Positions 1 to 9,653 are shown, numbered from the stretch's first letter. The stretch: 64,000 bases of DNA from Rhizobium cauense (GCF_019511525.1 NZ_JAEUAT010000012.1:62001-126000); one strand, 5' to 3'. Translations and numbers: made by a program. The notes: a model not told the origin generated them from the sequence alone.

Positions 1-1336
1 CGTTGATCGAATGGGCGCCGACAAAGGCGAGATTGCCCATGCGGACACGGCGCTCGCCGCTTTCCTCGATCAGGGAAATCGAGCGAATTTCCGTCTCGGA
101 GAAAAGTTTGGTCTTGCGCGCTTCGAGCAGCACCTTGGCGTTGATCGCGTAGATGATCTGCATATGGCGCGGCAGCAGGCGCTCAAACAGCGGGATCGGC
201 CAGCTTTCCAGCGCTTCGGGAAGGAGCGTGTGGTTGGTGTAGCCGATCGTGCCACGGGTAATATCCCAGGCCTGATCGAATTCGAGGCCATGCACATCGC
301 ACAGCAGGCGCATGAGTTCGGCGATGGAGACGGCAGGATGCGTGTCGTTCAGCTGGATTGCCACCTTGTCGGGCAGCGACGTGAAATCGTCATACTGCTG
401 CAGGTGGCGGCGCAGAATGTCCTGCAGGGACGCGGAAGAGAAGAAGAACTCCTGGCGCAGGCGAAGTTCCTGACCGGCCGGCGTCGCGTCGGCGGGATAG
501 AGAACGCGTGTCAGACTTTCGGCCTTGTTGCTTTCGCGAAGCGCGCCGATGTGGTCGCCGGCGTTGAAGGCATCGAGCAGGATCGGGTCGATCGGTTGCG
601 CCGACCAGAGGCGCAGCGTGTTGACGCGCTTGCCGCGCCAGCCGACCACAGGCGTGTCGAAGGCGGCGGCGATGACGCGCTCGGCCGGTTTCCACACATA
701 GCGCGGCTCGCCGTCGGGGCTGTTGACGACATCGACGGTTCCGCCGAAGCCGATTTCGTAGGCGCTTTCGCGACGCTCGAACTCCCAGGGATTGCCGTGC
801 GCCAGCCAGCTCTCCGGCAGCTCCACCTGCCAGCCGTCGGCAAGCTGTTGACGGAAGAGGCCGTGCACATAGCGGATGCCATAGCCGTAGGCGGGGACAT
901 CGACGGTCGCCATCGATTCCATGAAGCAGGCGGCAAGGCGGCCAAGGCCGCCGTTGCCAAGCGCGGCATCGGGCTCGAGGCCGGCAATGACTGACACATC
1001 GACGCCGAGCGAGGCAAGCGCATCGCGCACCTGCTCCATGAGGCCGAGGTTCGAGACGGCGTCACGCATCAGGCGGCCGATGAGGAATTCGAGGGAGAGG
1101 TAATAAACGCGCTTGTCGCCGGTGGCATAGACCTTGCGGGTCGATTCCATCCACTTGTCGATGATACGGTCGCGAATGACGAGGATCGTTGCCGTCAGCC
1201 AGTCATGGGGCTTGGCGACCTTCGCGTCCTTGCCGATGCGATAGGTCAGGCGCTCGATGATTTCCTCGGCGAGAATTTCCGGTTTGGAACTGCGCGGCGC
1301 GGGAGAGGGGATGGTCGGCTTCGAAACGGTGTTCAT
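1..1336 (-). CDS. glgP: Glycogen phosphorylase, N-terminal part (cut by window edge)
   Basis: This reading frame is open from an ATG at 1336 to the left edge (445 codons), so the C-terminal catalytic half and the PLP lysine lie outside the window. Alpha-glucan phosphorylase releases glucose-1-phosphate from glycogen in the cytosol. Visible family landmarks are YLSLEFLIGR, the glycine-rich ALGNGGLGRLAACFMES segment and the GYGIRYVHGLFRQ segment, all in the usual N-terminal order. A Shine-Dalgarno-like GAGGA sits about 8 bases before the ATG. The first 25 or so residues are Pro/Ser-rich and probably disordered. In rhizobia glgP commonly heads a glycogen cluster (glgP-glgB-glgC-glgA), which would continue to the left; that is inference. 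Family assignment is very secure. Confidence 0.95.
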   Translation of the reverse strand, partial: MNTVSKPTIPSPAPRSSKPEILAEEIIERLTYRIGKDAKVAKPHDWLTATILVIRDRIIDKWMESTRKVYATGDKRVYYLSLEFLIGRLMRDAVSNLGLMEQVRDALASLGVDVSVIAGLEPDAALGNGGLGRLAACFMESMATVDVPAYGYGIRYVHGLFRQQLADGWQVELPESWLAHGNPWEFERRESAYEIGFGGTVDVVNSPDGEPRYVWKPAERVIAAAFDTPVVGWRGKRVNTLRLWSAQPIDPILLDAFNAGDHIGALRESNKAESLTRVLYPADATPAGQELRLRQEFFFSSASLQDILRRHLQQYDDFTSLPDKVAIQLNDTHPAVSIAELMRLLCDVHGLEFDQAWDITRGTIGYTNHTLLPEALESWPIPLFERLLPRHMQIIYAINAKVLLEARKTKLFSETEIRSISLIEESGERRVRMGNLAFVGAHSIN

Positions 1337-1557
1337 CGTCAGTCCTCGCCAATTCTGTTTGGTTTCAGTACGTTATGCCAATTTCAATCGGTTTACCGCG
1401 CACTAAAGACGCAGTTTATGCATCGTTACAACGCACTTGCAACAAAGGAATTATCCAAACGAAAAAATTGACGACGCCCGGCGGTTCGCTGCGGAAAGAG
1501 CTTGATTTCAATCGGTTTTCCGATTTTGATATGCGCGTTTTCGCAGGCAAACGAAAA

Positions 1558-1583
1558 GCCGCTCCGGTTTGTTCCGGAGCGGC
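1558..1583 (-). terminator. Intrinsic terminator after the TadG-like gene
   Basis: A perfect 10-bp stem (GCCGCTCCGG with CCGGAGCGGC) closes a six-base loop. On the minus strand it is followed by TTTTCGTTT. It lies 27 bases downstream of the stop codon of the vWA gene ending at 1610 and separates it from glgP. Confidence 0.85.
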
Positions 1584-1609
1584 TTGTTTGTTTGGGTGAG
1601 GCTGACTGC

Positions 1610-2842
1610 TTATTGCGTTAGCAGTGTCTTGCTCGCTGCTGTCTCTTGTCCGATCTTCTGGAACGCGGATATTAGATCGCCCATGCTCTCAGCTTTGAAA
1701 TAGTAGCCTGCACCACTTGAGCAATCATCGAGTAGTTGCTGCCCGCGGGGCGGCGCCATAAACGCGATCGAATAGATCTTTATGTTCCCCTTGGTGGGGT
1801 CTTTCGCATCGGCGCATACACTACGCGTCAAGGTGTCGGAGTTGGTGCTGTTGTTGTTGCCGTCAGTCATGAACACGATGTATTTGGTGAGCTTCGTGTT
1901 GCCGGCGGCAGTCTGTATACTTGCCTCTGAGTTCGTGATGTTGTCCTGCAAGCCCTGGTACGCTTTGTTCATCGGTGCGTAGGATTCGGTGCCATTGCCT
2001 GCTGAAAGCAGGTTGACGACTTGGCTGCGGGTGTTCGACGTGCCCCAAGAGAACGTGTTCGAAATCCGAACCTTGTCGCTCCAGCCGATCCCGTTTGTCC
2101 GACTGTATTTGGCTGGTTTGGAGGGATCTGCCTTGTCGATTTCGTCCAGAAGTAGGTTCGCTGCCGTTTTCAGCGCGTCGATCTTTTTGATGTAGCAGGG
2201 GCTGAACTGCGTGATCGTCTTTTTCCCAACCTTCTCGGTGTATTGGTTCCCGTTTTCGTCGTAACGGGTACAACTGGTATTGTTCGGATCAAGCGTGCTC
2301 GTCTCGGCCAGCATCGAACCTGATTGATCGAGGACAAGCGTCATAGAAACGGCGCTCCGTTCTTCGCTGATGCCGCTCGTGGTGCTGCTATTGCTGGCGA
2401 GTTCCACCGTCTTCTTGCCGAAGACGTTCATCAGGGGCGTCAGGCCCATGTCGTAGGTGGCATTGACGTCAACCTTGTAGCTCTTGCCCGTGGACGTTGT
2501 CGTCTCTTTCACCGCTACGGTGGTCTTGTCCTTCAAGGACGCCGCATCGTCGGAACTGAGGTAGTTGGCCATCTGGCCGACGACGAAATCCTTGGCGATG
2601 GTCTGGGCCTGTGCGGTGGTGGCCGCTTTCCCACTGGCAAGCGCGGTCGCTGCTGCAAGCGCCGCCGCATCGGAAGCCTCCTGAAGCTGCCGCTGCTGAA
2701 GGACCATGTTGGAGAAGTCGATGGCAACACCGGCGGTCCCGATCAGAACCGGTATCACGATGGCCGTCATCATCCCGAAATTGCCGCTGCGATCACTCTG
2801 CAGCCGAGACAGGCTCGACTTCAGCGCTTGAAAGGTGCTCAT
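1610..2842 (-). CDS. TadE/TadG-like membrane-anchored vWA-domain protein
   Basis: The product of about 410 residues has a short basic cytosolic stretch, one hydrophobic segment at about 24-42 (TAIVIPVLIGTAGVAIDF) typical of the TadE/TadG pseudopilin-like N terminus, and a large exported von Willebrand A domain. A MIDAS-like DQSGSM is at 172-177 and a later FMTDGNNN provides the conserved Asp. Proteins of this kind accompany Flp/Tad pili or act as surface anchors, but no tad assembly genes are visible within 60 kb. I chose the ATG at 2842 because AGGTGA lies five bases before it; the ATG at 2845 is directly adjacent and a TTG at 2869 is possible but lacks support. The gene stands alone and ends in a strong terminator. 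Its ligand and role are unknown. Confidence 0.85.
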   Translation of the reverse strand: MSTFQALKSSLSRLQSDRSGNFGMMTAIVIPVLIGTAGVAIDFSNMVLQQRQLQEASDAAALAAATALASGKAATTAQAQTIAKDFVVGQMANYLSSDDAASLKDKTTVAVKETTTSTGKSYKVDVNATYDMGLTPLMNVFGKKTVELASNSSTTSGISEERSAVSMTLVLDQSGSMLAETSTLDPNNTSCTRYDENGNQYTEKVGKKTITQFSPCYIKKIDALKTAANLLLDEIDKADPSKPAKYSRTNGIGWSDKVRISNTFSWGTSNTRSQVVNLLSAGNGTESYAPMNKAYQGLQDNITNSEASIQTAAGNTKLTKYIVFMTDGNNNSTNSDTLTRSVCADAKDPTKGNIKIYSIAFMAPPRGQQLLDDCSSGAGYYFKAESMGDLISAFQKIGQETAASKTLLTQ

Positions 2843-3017
2843 CATGTTCACCTGAGTTAAGTGCCTCAATAGTGCCTACAACATGCTTGAGGACCCTTGA
2901 GTTCACCTTTATCCGGTCACTAAAATTGTAACGGAATGTCAGTTTTTTGCGCATGCCGCCTCGGTGGCGGCAGCTATTGAGGGATTTGGTCCCGTGGGCC
3001 CCGCCACAGCATGCAGT

Positions 3018-3905
3018 TCAACTCAGCGGGATGACATCCACGGCCTGAACGGCGCGTTGGCCGCCGTAGCTCTTCAGCACGCCGATGACAGGGGCAACAT
3101 CGGCATAATCGCGGCCGTAGGCAACGACGATATGGTCGGTGCCGGCCCGGATATTGTTCGTCGGATCCAGTTCGACCCAGCCGATCGTTTCGCCGCACCA
3201 GACCCTGACCCAGGCGTGCATGGCGTCGGCGCCCTCCAGCCGTTCCTTGCCGGGCGGCGGAATGGTGCGCAGGAATCCGGAGACATATCCGGCCGGAATG
3301 CCGAGGCTGCGTAGCGCAAGGATCATGACATGGGCGAAGTCCTGGCAGACGCCGCGCTTTATCTTGAAGGCTTCAAGTGGAGTCGTGTCGACGGTTGTCG
3401 CGTCGGCATCGTACTTGAAATCCCGATGGATTTTCGCACAGAGCGCGGTGGCGATCTGCAGCACGGTCGATGACGGCTCGGCGCTCGCCTTGGCATAGTC
3501 CGAGATCGCGCGGGTTTCCGAAAGACGAGGGCTGTCGCCGAGAAAATGGTGCGGGGCGTCGGGCTTCAGCGACCAGATCCCCGCGACCTCGTCCGGGAGC
3601 CTGGCCAAAACGGGGGAGAAGTCTGCTGCGATCGAATGGTTCTCTACCTGGACGCGGGCCTGCATGCGGATATCCAGCTTTTCATGCGGAGCGCGCAGCA
3701 TGAAGGAGGTCGCCGGATGCTCGAAAAAGTCGACAAAGCCGGCCTGTTCGTCCGGCGTCGGCGAGACCTTGATGGAACCGGCGATCAACCGCTGGCGGTT
3801 CGGTAGCGACAATGGCATCAGCCGCATGATGTGGCGTGCGCCGGAGGCCGGCGTGTCGTAGATGTAACCCATGTGCAGCGAGAGATCGTAAAGCACCAGG
3901 GTCAC
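3018..3905 (-). CDS. Transglutaminase-like protein (last gene of the ATP-grasp/alpha-E operon)
   Basis: This 295-residue cytosolic protein has an N-terminal beta-rich region (about 1-90, the bacterial transglutaminase-like N domain) and a papain-like transglutaminase core. The catalytic triad is visible as Cys187 in RGVCQDFAHV, His230 in AMHAWVRVW and Asp247 in ELDPTNN. Family members are thought to be peptidases or amide-bond-editing enzymes rather than true protein crosslinkers; the substrate is unknown. The start is GTG at 3905, and GTGA overlaps the TGA stop of the upstream gene by four bases, implying translational coupling. With the two genes upstream it forms a three-gene cassette that recurs across proteobacteria. 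No membrane segment or signal peptide is seen. Confidence 0.9.
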   Translation of the reverse strand: MTLVLYDLSLHMGYIYDTPASGARHIMRLMPLSLPNRQRLIAGSIKVSPTPDEQAGFVDFFEHPATSFMLRAPHEKLDIRMQARVQVENHSIAADFSPVLARLPDEVAGIWSLKPDAPHHFLGDSPRLSETRAISDYAKASAEPSSTVLQIATALCAKIHRDFKYDADATTVDTTPLEAFKIKRGVCQDFAHVMILALRSLGIPAGYVSGFLRTIPPPGKERLEGADAMHAWVRVWCGETIGWVELDPTNNIRAGTDHIVVAYGRDYADVAPVIGVLKSYGGQRAVQAVDVIPLS

Positions 3906-6319
3906 CCGAGATATGTGTGAGCAAGAAGGTCGGAGAGATGTTCCAGCTCCCGCTCGAGACGGCGGTAGACCTCGACGCTGATCGTCTCCGGGGTCATTAC
4001 GGCAAGGCCTGAGTGCAATCGCATTGCCTCGCGGTAGAAGGGCGACATCTGGCCGTTGACGAGCGCGTTCGGCAACTGCTCCACCTCGCGGTGGATCTCG
4101 TTCATCTGGAAGAGGATCGAGCGAGGGTTGAGCGGATCGAGCGCCAGCAGGTCGGTCACCGTCAGCCGGGCGGTGTTGACGTTGTAGCGGCGGCGATGGG
4201 TCATGACGCTGTCGCCGATCTCGAGCAGCATGTCGAGCGCGCCATCAGGGGCGTCGGGCCCGGACATGTGGCCGAGCAGCCGCGTCATGTGCAGGCCGCG
4301 CTCGATGTGGCGACCGAGCGAGAGGAAACGCCAGCCGGTGAAGCGATACATGTTTTCATGCACGAGACCGGCGAAGCCCGCAAGCTTGCGCAGCAGGATT
4401 GTCATCGCGTGGCTGGCGTCGTCGCCGGGGGAAATGGTCTCGTGAAACCGTCGCGCTGTCTTCGCCAGATCAGTGAGCGCCAGCCAGCCATCCGGCGAGA
4501 AACGGTCGCGAATGTTGCTGGCGGAATAGACGGCGCTGTCGATGTTGCGCATCAGCGTATCCGGGACCGCTTCCTCGGTGTCGATGTCGACGGCGGCCAG
4601 ATAGGCAGTCACATCGGCCAGCAGCGGCTGGTTCGGATCGGCGGCTTCGGCGAAGCGGGCGTGCCAGGCGCGCAGGATGCGCAACGCACCCTCAGCGCGC
4701 TCGATGTAGCGACCGAGCCAGAAGAGGTTGTCGGCGGCGCGGCTTGGCAGGCTGCCCGGCATGTTGCGGGTGAAGCTGCCCTCGGCCGGCAAAAGGGTGT
4801 GGCGTTCCACCGGCTTGTCACTGACGATCCAGACATCGGCGGCGGCACCGCCCGATTGCATGGCGATGGCCGAAACATCGTCGCTGCCGCCGATACGCGC
4901 AAAACCGCCCGGCATGATCTGCCAGCCATTGGCCGTGCGGGCGGCGAAGACGCGAAGCGACATGGGGCGTGGTGTCAGCTTGCCGTCGATCCAGGCCGGG
5001 GTCGTCGACAGCGTTACGACTTCCTGACCAGCAAGTTTGGCGCCGTCGGAGTTCAGCCAATCGCCGATGGAGTCCCTGGTCGTGGCACGCAAGGTCGAGC
5101 CGAGCACGGATTCGCCCCTGTCATCGAAGAACGGTGCGCGCGAATAGGCTGGACCGATCACCATCTTTTCGATGTTGGCCGCCACATGTTCGCGTTCGCC
5201 CTTCTGGCCGCACCACCAGGTCGCTATCGAGGGGAGCTTCAGTTCCTCGCCGAACAGACGACGACAGATGGTCGGCATGAAGGCGAGCAGCGCGCGTGTT
5301 TCGATGATGCCGCTGCCGAGCGCATTGACGATGGTCACGCTTTCCGCGCGCAGAGCCTCGACGAGGCCGGGCGTGCCGATATGTGAATTCTGGTTCAGTT
5401 CCAGCGGATCTGCATAGGCCGAGTCAAGGCGGCGCCAGAGCACGGTGATCGGCTTCAGGCCAGACACGGTGCGGACCATGACCTTGCCGTTGACGACAGC
5501 CAGGTCTTCGCCCTCGAGCAGCATGAAGCCGAGATAGCGGGCGATATAGGCGTGCTCGTAGTAGGTTTCGTTGGCGGGGCCTGGCGTGAGCACGGCGATG
5601 CGGTCATCGCCGCTGTGCTTCATGCCCTGCAGCGCATCGCGGAAGGCGCCAAAGAAGGAGGCAAGTCGATGGACCGGCGTTTCCGCGTAAATGTCGGAAA
5701 AGGCGCGGGTCGTCGCCACTCGGTTTTCCAGCGCGAAGCCGGCGCCTGATGGAGCCTGAGTGCGGTCGGCGAGCACCCACCAGTTACCATCCGGGCCGCG
5801 GCCGATCTCGAAGGCGCAGAAGTGCAGGTAGTGACCGCCGGCCGGCGTGACGCCGACGAGCGGACGCTGGTATTCGGGGTTGGCAGCGATCAGGGCGGGC
5901 GGCAGCACGCCTTCAGCGACGAGGCGATTTTGGCCGTAGACATCGGCCACGATCGCTTCCAGGAGGTCGGCGCGCTGGACGAGACCAGCCGAAACCGCCT
6001 CCCATTCGCGCGCATCGATAAGGACCGGAACGTGCGAGAGGGGCCAGGAGCGCTCGGCGCTTCCGGTGCTGCCATAGGCCCGGTAGAAAACGCCGGCATC
6101 ACGCAGGTAACGGTCGGCGCGGGTGAAGCGTTCTGTCAGCTCCTTTTCGGGCATTCCGCTCAGATGCGAAAAGAAGTGCTGCCAGACCGGGCGGATGGCA
6201 CCGTTGGTGTCGACCATCTCGTCGGCGACGCCAGGCAGAGGAGTATAGCCTGATACCGCATCGTTTCCCCTGCGGTTGCGTGGCTCCTCCCTCAGTTCTG
6301 CCGTCGGTTTCTTGCCCAT
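3902..6319 (-). CDS. Fused circularly permuted ATP-grasp / alpha-E domain protein
   Basis: The product is 805 residues. The N-terminal 480 or so match the circularly permuted ATP-grasp family (DUF404/DUF407), with landmarks such as LTPGPANETYYEHAYIAR, a basic substrate-binding segment near MVRTVSGLKPITVLWRR, and NALGSGIIETRALLAFMP. The C-terminal 320 match the all-helical alpha-E family (DUF403), starting near DNLFWLGRYIERAEG. In many bacteria the two halves are separate neighbouring genes, so this is a natural fusion. ATP-grasp enzymes form amide bonds through an acyl-phosphate, and this cassette has been predicted to ligate or modify peptides; alpha-E may be the partner or substrate-carrying domain. 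The product is not known to me. The ATG at 6319 has AGGGCGA upstream and follows the previous gene by only 13 bases. Confidence 0.9.
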   Translation of the reverse strand: MGKKPTAELREEPRNRRGNDAVSGYTPLPGVADEMVDTNGAIRPVWQHFFSHLSGMPEKELTERFTRADRYLRDAGVFYRAYGSTGSAERSWPLSHVPVLIDAREWEAVSAGLVQRADLLEAIVADVYGQNRLVAEGVLPPALIAANPEYQRPLVGVTPAGGHYLHFCAFEIGRGPDGNWWVLADRTQAPSGAGFALENRVATTRAFSDIYAETPVHRLASFFGAFRDALQGMKHSGDDRIAVLTPGPANETYYEHAYIARYLGFMLLEGEDLAVVNGKVMVRTVSGLKPITVLWRRLDSAYADPLELNQNSHIGTPGLVEALRAESVTIVNALGSGIIETRALLAFMPTICRRLFGEELKLPSIATWWCGQKGEREHVAANIEKMVIGPAYSRAPFFDDRGESVLGSTLRATTRDSIGDWLNSDGAKLAGQEVVTLSTTPAWIDGKLTPRPMSLRVFAARTANGWQIMPGGFARIGGSDDVSAIAMQSGGAAADVWIVSDKPVERHTLLPAEGSFTRNMPGSLPSRAADNLFWLGRYIERAEGALRILRAWHARFAEAADPNQPLLADVTAYLAAVDIDTEEAVPDTLMRNIDSAVYSASNIRDRFSPDGWLALTDLAKTARRFHETISPGDDASHAMTILLRKLAGFAGLVHENMYRFTGWRFLSLGRHIERGLHMTRLLGHMSGPDAPDGALDMLLEIGDSVMTHRRRYNVNTARLTVTDLLALDPLNPRSILFQMNEIHREVEQLPNALVNGQMSPFYREAMRLHSGLAVMTPETISVEVYRRLERELEHLSDLLAHTYLG

Positions 6320-6332
6320 TTCGCCCTAATTT

Positions 6333-9300
6333 TTAGATCCCCACCGGCCGTCGAAGATCGAGCGTCAGCGGGAATTCCGGTGAAACTGTCTCGGCACGCG
6401 GAATGAATGCGCCTGCCGTATGCCCCCACGGCTCGAATCGCGCCAGCCGTCTCGCTTCCGCTTCGTTACCATTGACTGGGAAGGTGTCATAGTTACGCCC
6501 GCCCGGGTGAGCAACATGATAGATGCAGCCGCCGATCGAACGCTTTGACCATGTATCATAAATGTCGAAGGTGAGCGGCGTATTGACCGGCAAAACCGGG
6601 TGTAATCCCGACGCAGGCTGCCATGCCTTGAAGCGAACGCCAGCGACCGAGACGCCTGTCGTACCGGTCGGCGTCAACGGAACGGTGCGGCCGTTGCAGG
6701 TCACGGTGTAGCGGGAGAAATTGCTGGTTTCCAGGCGGACCTGCAGGCGCTCGATAGAGCTGTCGACATAGCGGACCGTGCCGCCGATCGCTCCCTCTTC
6801 GCCCATGACGTGCCAAGGTTCCAGCGCCTGCCGCAGTTCCAGTTTCGAGTCTTCGTATTCGACCTCGCCACAGAAGGGGAAGCGGAATTCGAGCTGCGCC
6901 TTGAACCATTCCGGGCTGAGGTCGAAACCGTTCTGCTTGAGGTCGCCGAGCACGTCGAGGAAATCGGCCCAGACGAAGTGCGGGAGCATGAACCGGTCAT
7001 GCAGTGACGTGCCCCAACGCACGAACTTGCCGTCCGCAGGGTGCTGCCAGAAGCGGGCGATCAGGGCGCGGACCAGCAGTTGCTGGGCAAGCGACATACG
7101 TGCGTTCGGCGGCATTTCGAAACCGCGAAATTCGACCAGGCCGAGCCGTCCGGTCGGGCCATCAGGCGAAAACAGCTTGTCGATGCAGATCTCGGCACGG
7201 TGCGTGTTGCCAGTGACGTCGGTCAGCAGATTGCGGAACAACCGGTCCACGAGCCAAGGGAGGGGTTGCACGCCGCGACCCGGCGCGGGCACCTGGGCGA
7301 GCGCGATTTCCAGTTCGTAGAGGCTGTCATGACGGGCCTCGTCGATGCGCGGCGCCTGGCTGGTCGGGCCGATGAACATGCCTGAAAACATGTAGGAGAG
7401 CGAGGGATGACGCTGCCAGTGCAGCACCAGGCTCTTCAACAGGTCGGGGCGGCGCAGGAAGGGGCTGTCGCCCGGGTTCGCTCCGCCGACGACGACGTGG
7501 TTGCCACCGCCGGTACCGGTGTGGCGCCCGTCGATCATGAACTTGTCGGTGCCGAGGCGGCTTTGGCGAGCTTCCTCGTAGATCGTCGTCGTAATGTCGA
7601 TACAATCCTGCCAGTTGGAGGCGGGATGGATGTTGACCTCGATGACGCCGGGATCGGGGGCTACGCGGATGACGTTGATGCGCTCGTCGTGAGGTGGCGA
7701 ATAGCCTTCGATATGGACGGGGAGGCCGAGTTCGGCCGCTGCATTCTCCGCAGCGGCGATCAGCTCGAGATAGTCCTCGATGCGCTCGACCGGCGGCATG
7801 AAGACGCAGAGCCTGCCGTCACGCGGCTCGACCGAGATCGCCGTGCGGACGGAGCCGCCGATTTCACCGACGGTTTGCTCAACGCGGTTCTGGCTGCTGT
7901 CGTCGCTGTGGCGGGAGGCTTCCGGCATGGCGCGGCCCAATGGAACGAAGACCTCGGGCAGCGGATTGCGCGGGATCGAGGGGTCGGCCGGGTGAATATA
8001 GGGAAAGCGGGCCGGCGGCACGTAGGGGAGGGTGCCGAGCGGCAGGCGATAGCCGACAGGGCTGTCGCCGGGCACGAGGAAGATCTTGCCGCGACGGGTC
8101 TTCCATTTCTCGCTGACCCACCGCCGGCCCGATGCGCGCGCGTTCCAGGCCTGCACCGGCAGGATGTAGCCAGTCGGTACCGTCAGGCCGCGTTCGAAGA
8201 CGCGGGCGATGCGGCTGCGCTCTTCCGGATCCTTCAGCTTGGAATTGGAGGGATCGACGTTTTCAGGCAGGCTGCCTTCCTTGATGATCCATTCGGCTGG
8301 ATCCTCGTAGGCGGGCAGCACCATCTCGGTCTCGATCGCCAGCTGCCTTGCGATGGCATTCAAAAGGTTGGCGGCGTCATCTGCCTTTACACCGGTGTCC
8401 TTGCCCTCGCCGGCGATGAGGTCCGGGTTCTGCCAGATCGGCTTGCCGTCCTTGCGCCAGTAGAGCGAGAAGGTCCAGCGTGGTAGGCTTTCGCCCGGAT
8501 ACCACTTGCCCTGGCCGTAGTGCAGGAAGCCGCCGGGCGCGAAGCGCTCGCGCAGCTTGCGGATCAGGACATCTGCCTTCTCGCGCTTCGTCGGGCCGAC
8601 GGCGGCGGTGTTCCACTCCTCGGATTCGAAGTCGTCGATGGAAACGAAGGTCGGCTCGCCGCCCATGGTGAGGCGGACATCCCCCGCCTGCAGGATGCTA
8701 TCGACCTTGGCACCAAGCGCGTTGAGCTCCTCCCAACTTTCGTCGGAGAAGGGTTTGGTGATGCGCGGATGCTCGGCGACGCGCGAGACCTTCATGTCGA
8801 ACGCGAATTCGGTGTTGGCGTGGCCGTAGAGCGCGCCCGAGATCGGCGCGGCGTTGCGGTAGTGAGGCGTGGCGGCGAGCGGGATGTGGCTTTCGCCGGT
8901 CAGAAGGCCGGAGGTCGGGTCGAGGCCGACCCAGCCGGCGCCGGGGAGGTAGACTTCGCACCAGGCATGCAGGTCGGTGAAATCGACCTCGGTGCCCGAG
9001 GGGCCGTCGAGCGCCTTCAGGTCGGGCGTCAGCTGGATGAGGTAGCCGGAAACGAAGCGGGCGGCGAAGCCGAGATTGCGCAGGATCTCGACCAGCAGCC
9101 AGCTCGAATCGCGGCAGGAGCCAAGCGCCAGCTTCAGCGTTTCCTCCGGCGTCTGGACGCCGGGCTCCATGCGGATGACGTATTCGACGTCGTTCTTCAG
9201 CCGCGCATTCAGCCCGACGATGAAGTCGGTCGTGCGCATCGGGGTGCGGTCGATGCCGGCGAGATAGGCTGATAACGCCGGCTCCACCGGCTGCGGCTCC

Positions 9301-9653
9301 ATATAGATCTTCAGGTCGTCCCTGATCTCCTCGGGATAGGAGAAGGGCCACATTTCTGCGCTCTCCTCGATGAAGAAATCGAAGGGATTGTAGACCGTCA
9401 TGTCAGCGACGAGATCGACCTCGATCTTGAACTCGGTCACCGGGTCGGGGAAGACGTAGCGGGCGAGATAATTGCCGTAGGGATCCTGCTGCAGGTTCAC
9501 GAAATGGTTGGACGGCGAAACCTTCAGCGAATGGCTGATCACCCGCGTCTTCGAATGCGACGCGGGCTTGAGGCGGATGATCTGAGGCCCGAGGCGGACC
9601 GGCTTGTCGTATTTGTAATGCGTCAGATGATAGATGCTGGCCTTGATCGACAT
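6333..9653 (-). CDS. Large transglutaminase-like / DUF2126 protein, first gene of the cassette
   Basis: From ATG 9653 the protein is 1106 residues. Residues 1-290 form a transglutaminase-like module with triad Cys180 (GSCRDSSW), His229 (LHAWCEVYL) and Asp245 (GLDPTSG). The remainder is DUF2126, which comparative work has placed among carboxylate-amine ligase-like domains; segments such as DGRHTGTGGGNHVVVGG and HRAEICIDKLFSPD look like its conserved core. I preferred MSIKASIYHLTHY at 9653 over in-frame starts up to 9737, because homologues of the transglutaminase N domain begin with this kind of strand. Combining a predicted ligase with a papain-like enzyme in one chain, next to an ATP-grasp and a second transglutaminase, suggests paired synthesis and trimming of an amide-linked product. 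That role is inference. Confidence 0.9.
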   Translation of the reverse strand: MSIKASIYHLTHYKYDKPVRLGPQIIRLKPASHSKTRVISHSLKVSPSNHFVNLQQDPYGNYLARYVFPDPVTEFKIEVDLVADMTVYNPFDFFIEESAEMWPFSYPEEIRDDLKIYMEPQPVEPALSAYLAGIDRTPMRTTDFIVGLNARLKNDVEYVIRMEPGVQTPEETLKLALGSCRDSSWLLVEILRNLGFAARFVSGYLIQLTPDLKALDGPSGTEVDFTDLHAWCEVYLPGAGWVGLDPTSGLLTGESHIPLAATPHYRNAAPISGALYGHANTEFAFDMKVSRVAEHPRITKPFSDESWEELNALGAKVDSILQAGDVRLTMGGEPTFVSIDDFESEEWNTAAVGPTKREKADVLIRKLRERFAPGGFLHYGQGKWYPGESLPRWTFSLYWRKDGKPIWQNPDLIAGEGKDTGVKADDAANLLNAIARQLAIETEMVLPAYEDPAEWIIKEGSLPENVDPSNSKLKDPEERSRIARVFERGLTVPTGYILPVQAWNARASGRRWVSEKWKTRRGKIFLVPGDSPVGYRLPLGTLPYVPPARFPYIHPADPSIPRNPLPEVFVPLGRAMPEASRHSDDSSQNRVEQTVGEIGGSVRTAISVEPRDGRLCVFMPPVERIEDYLELIAAAENAAAELGLPVHIEGYSPPHDERINVIRVAPDPGVIEVNIHPASNWQDCIDITTTIYEEARQSRLGTDKFMIDGRHTGTGGGNHVVVGGANPGDSPFLRRPDLLKSLVLHWQRHPSLSYMFSGMFIGPTSQAPRIDEARHDSLYELEIALAQVPAPGRGVQPLPWLVDRLFRNLLTDVTGNTHRAEICIDKLFSPDGPTGRLGLVEFRGFEMPPNARMSLAQQLLVRALIARFWQHPADGKFVRWGTSLHDRFMLPHFVWADFLDVLGDLKQNGFDLSPEWFKAQLEFRFPFCGEVEYEDSKLELRQALEPWHVMGEEGAIGGTVRYVDSSIERLQVRLETSNFSRYTVTCNGRTVPLTPTGTTGVSVAGVRFKAWQPASGLHPVLPVNTPLTFDIYDTWSKRSIGGCIYHVAHPGGRNYDTFPVNGNEAEARRLARFEPWGHTAGAFIPRAETVSPEFPLTLDLRRPVGI

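Noticed and set aside
2954..2972. Hairpin TGCCGCC-5-GGCGGCA near the end of the transglutaminase operon
   Set aside because: The T run is on the wrong side for a minus-strand terminator, so I did not call it.
4013..5386. 457-residue plus-strand open frame opposite the ATP-grasp/alpha-E gene
   Set aside because: Its composition (His, Arg, Gly, Val-rich) is that of a shadow frame opposite high-GC coding sequence. The minus-strand product has clear family motifs.
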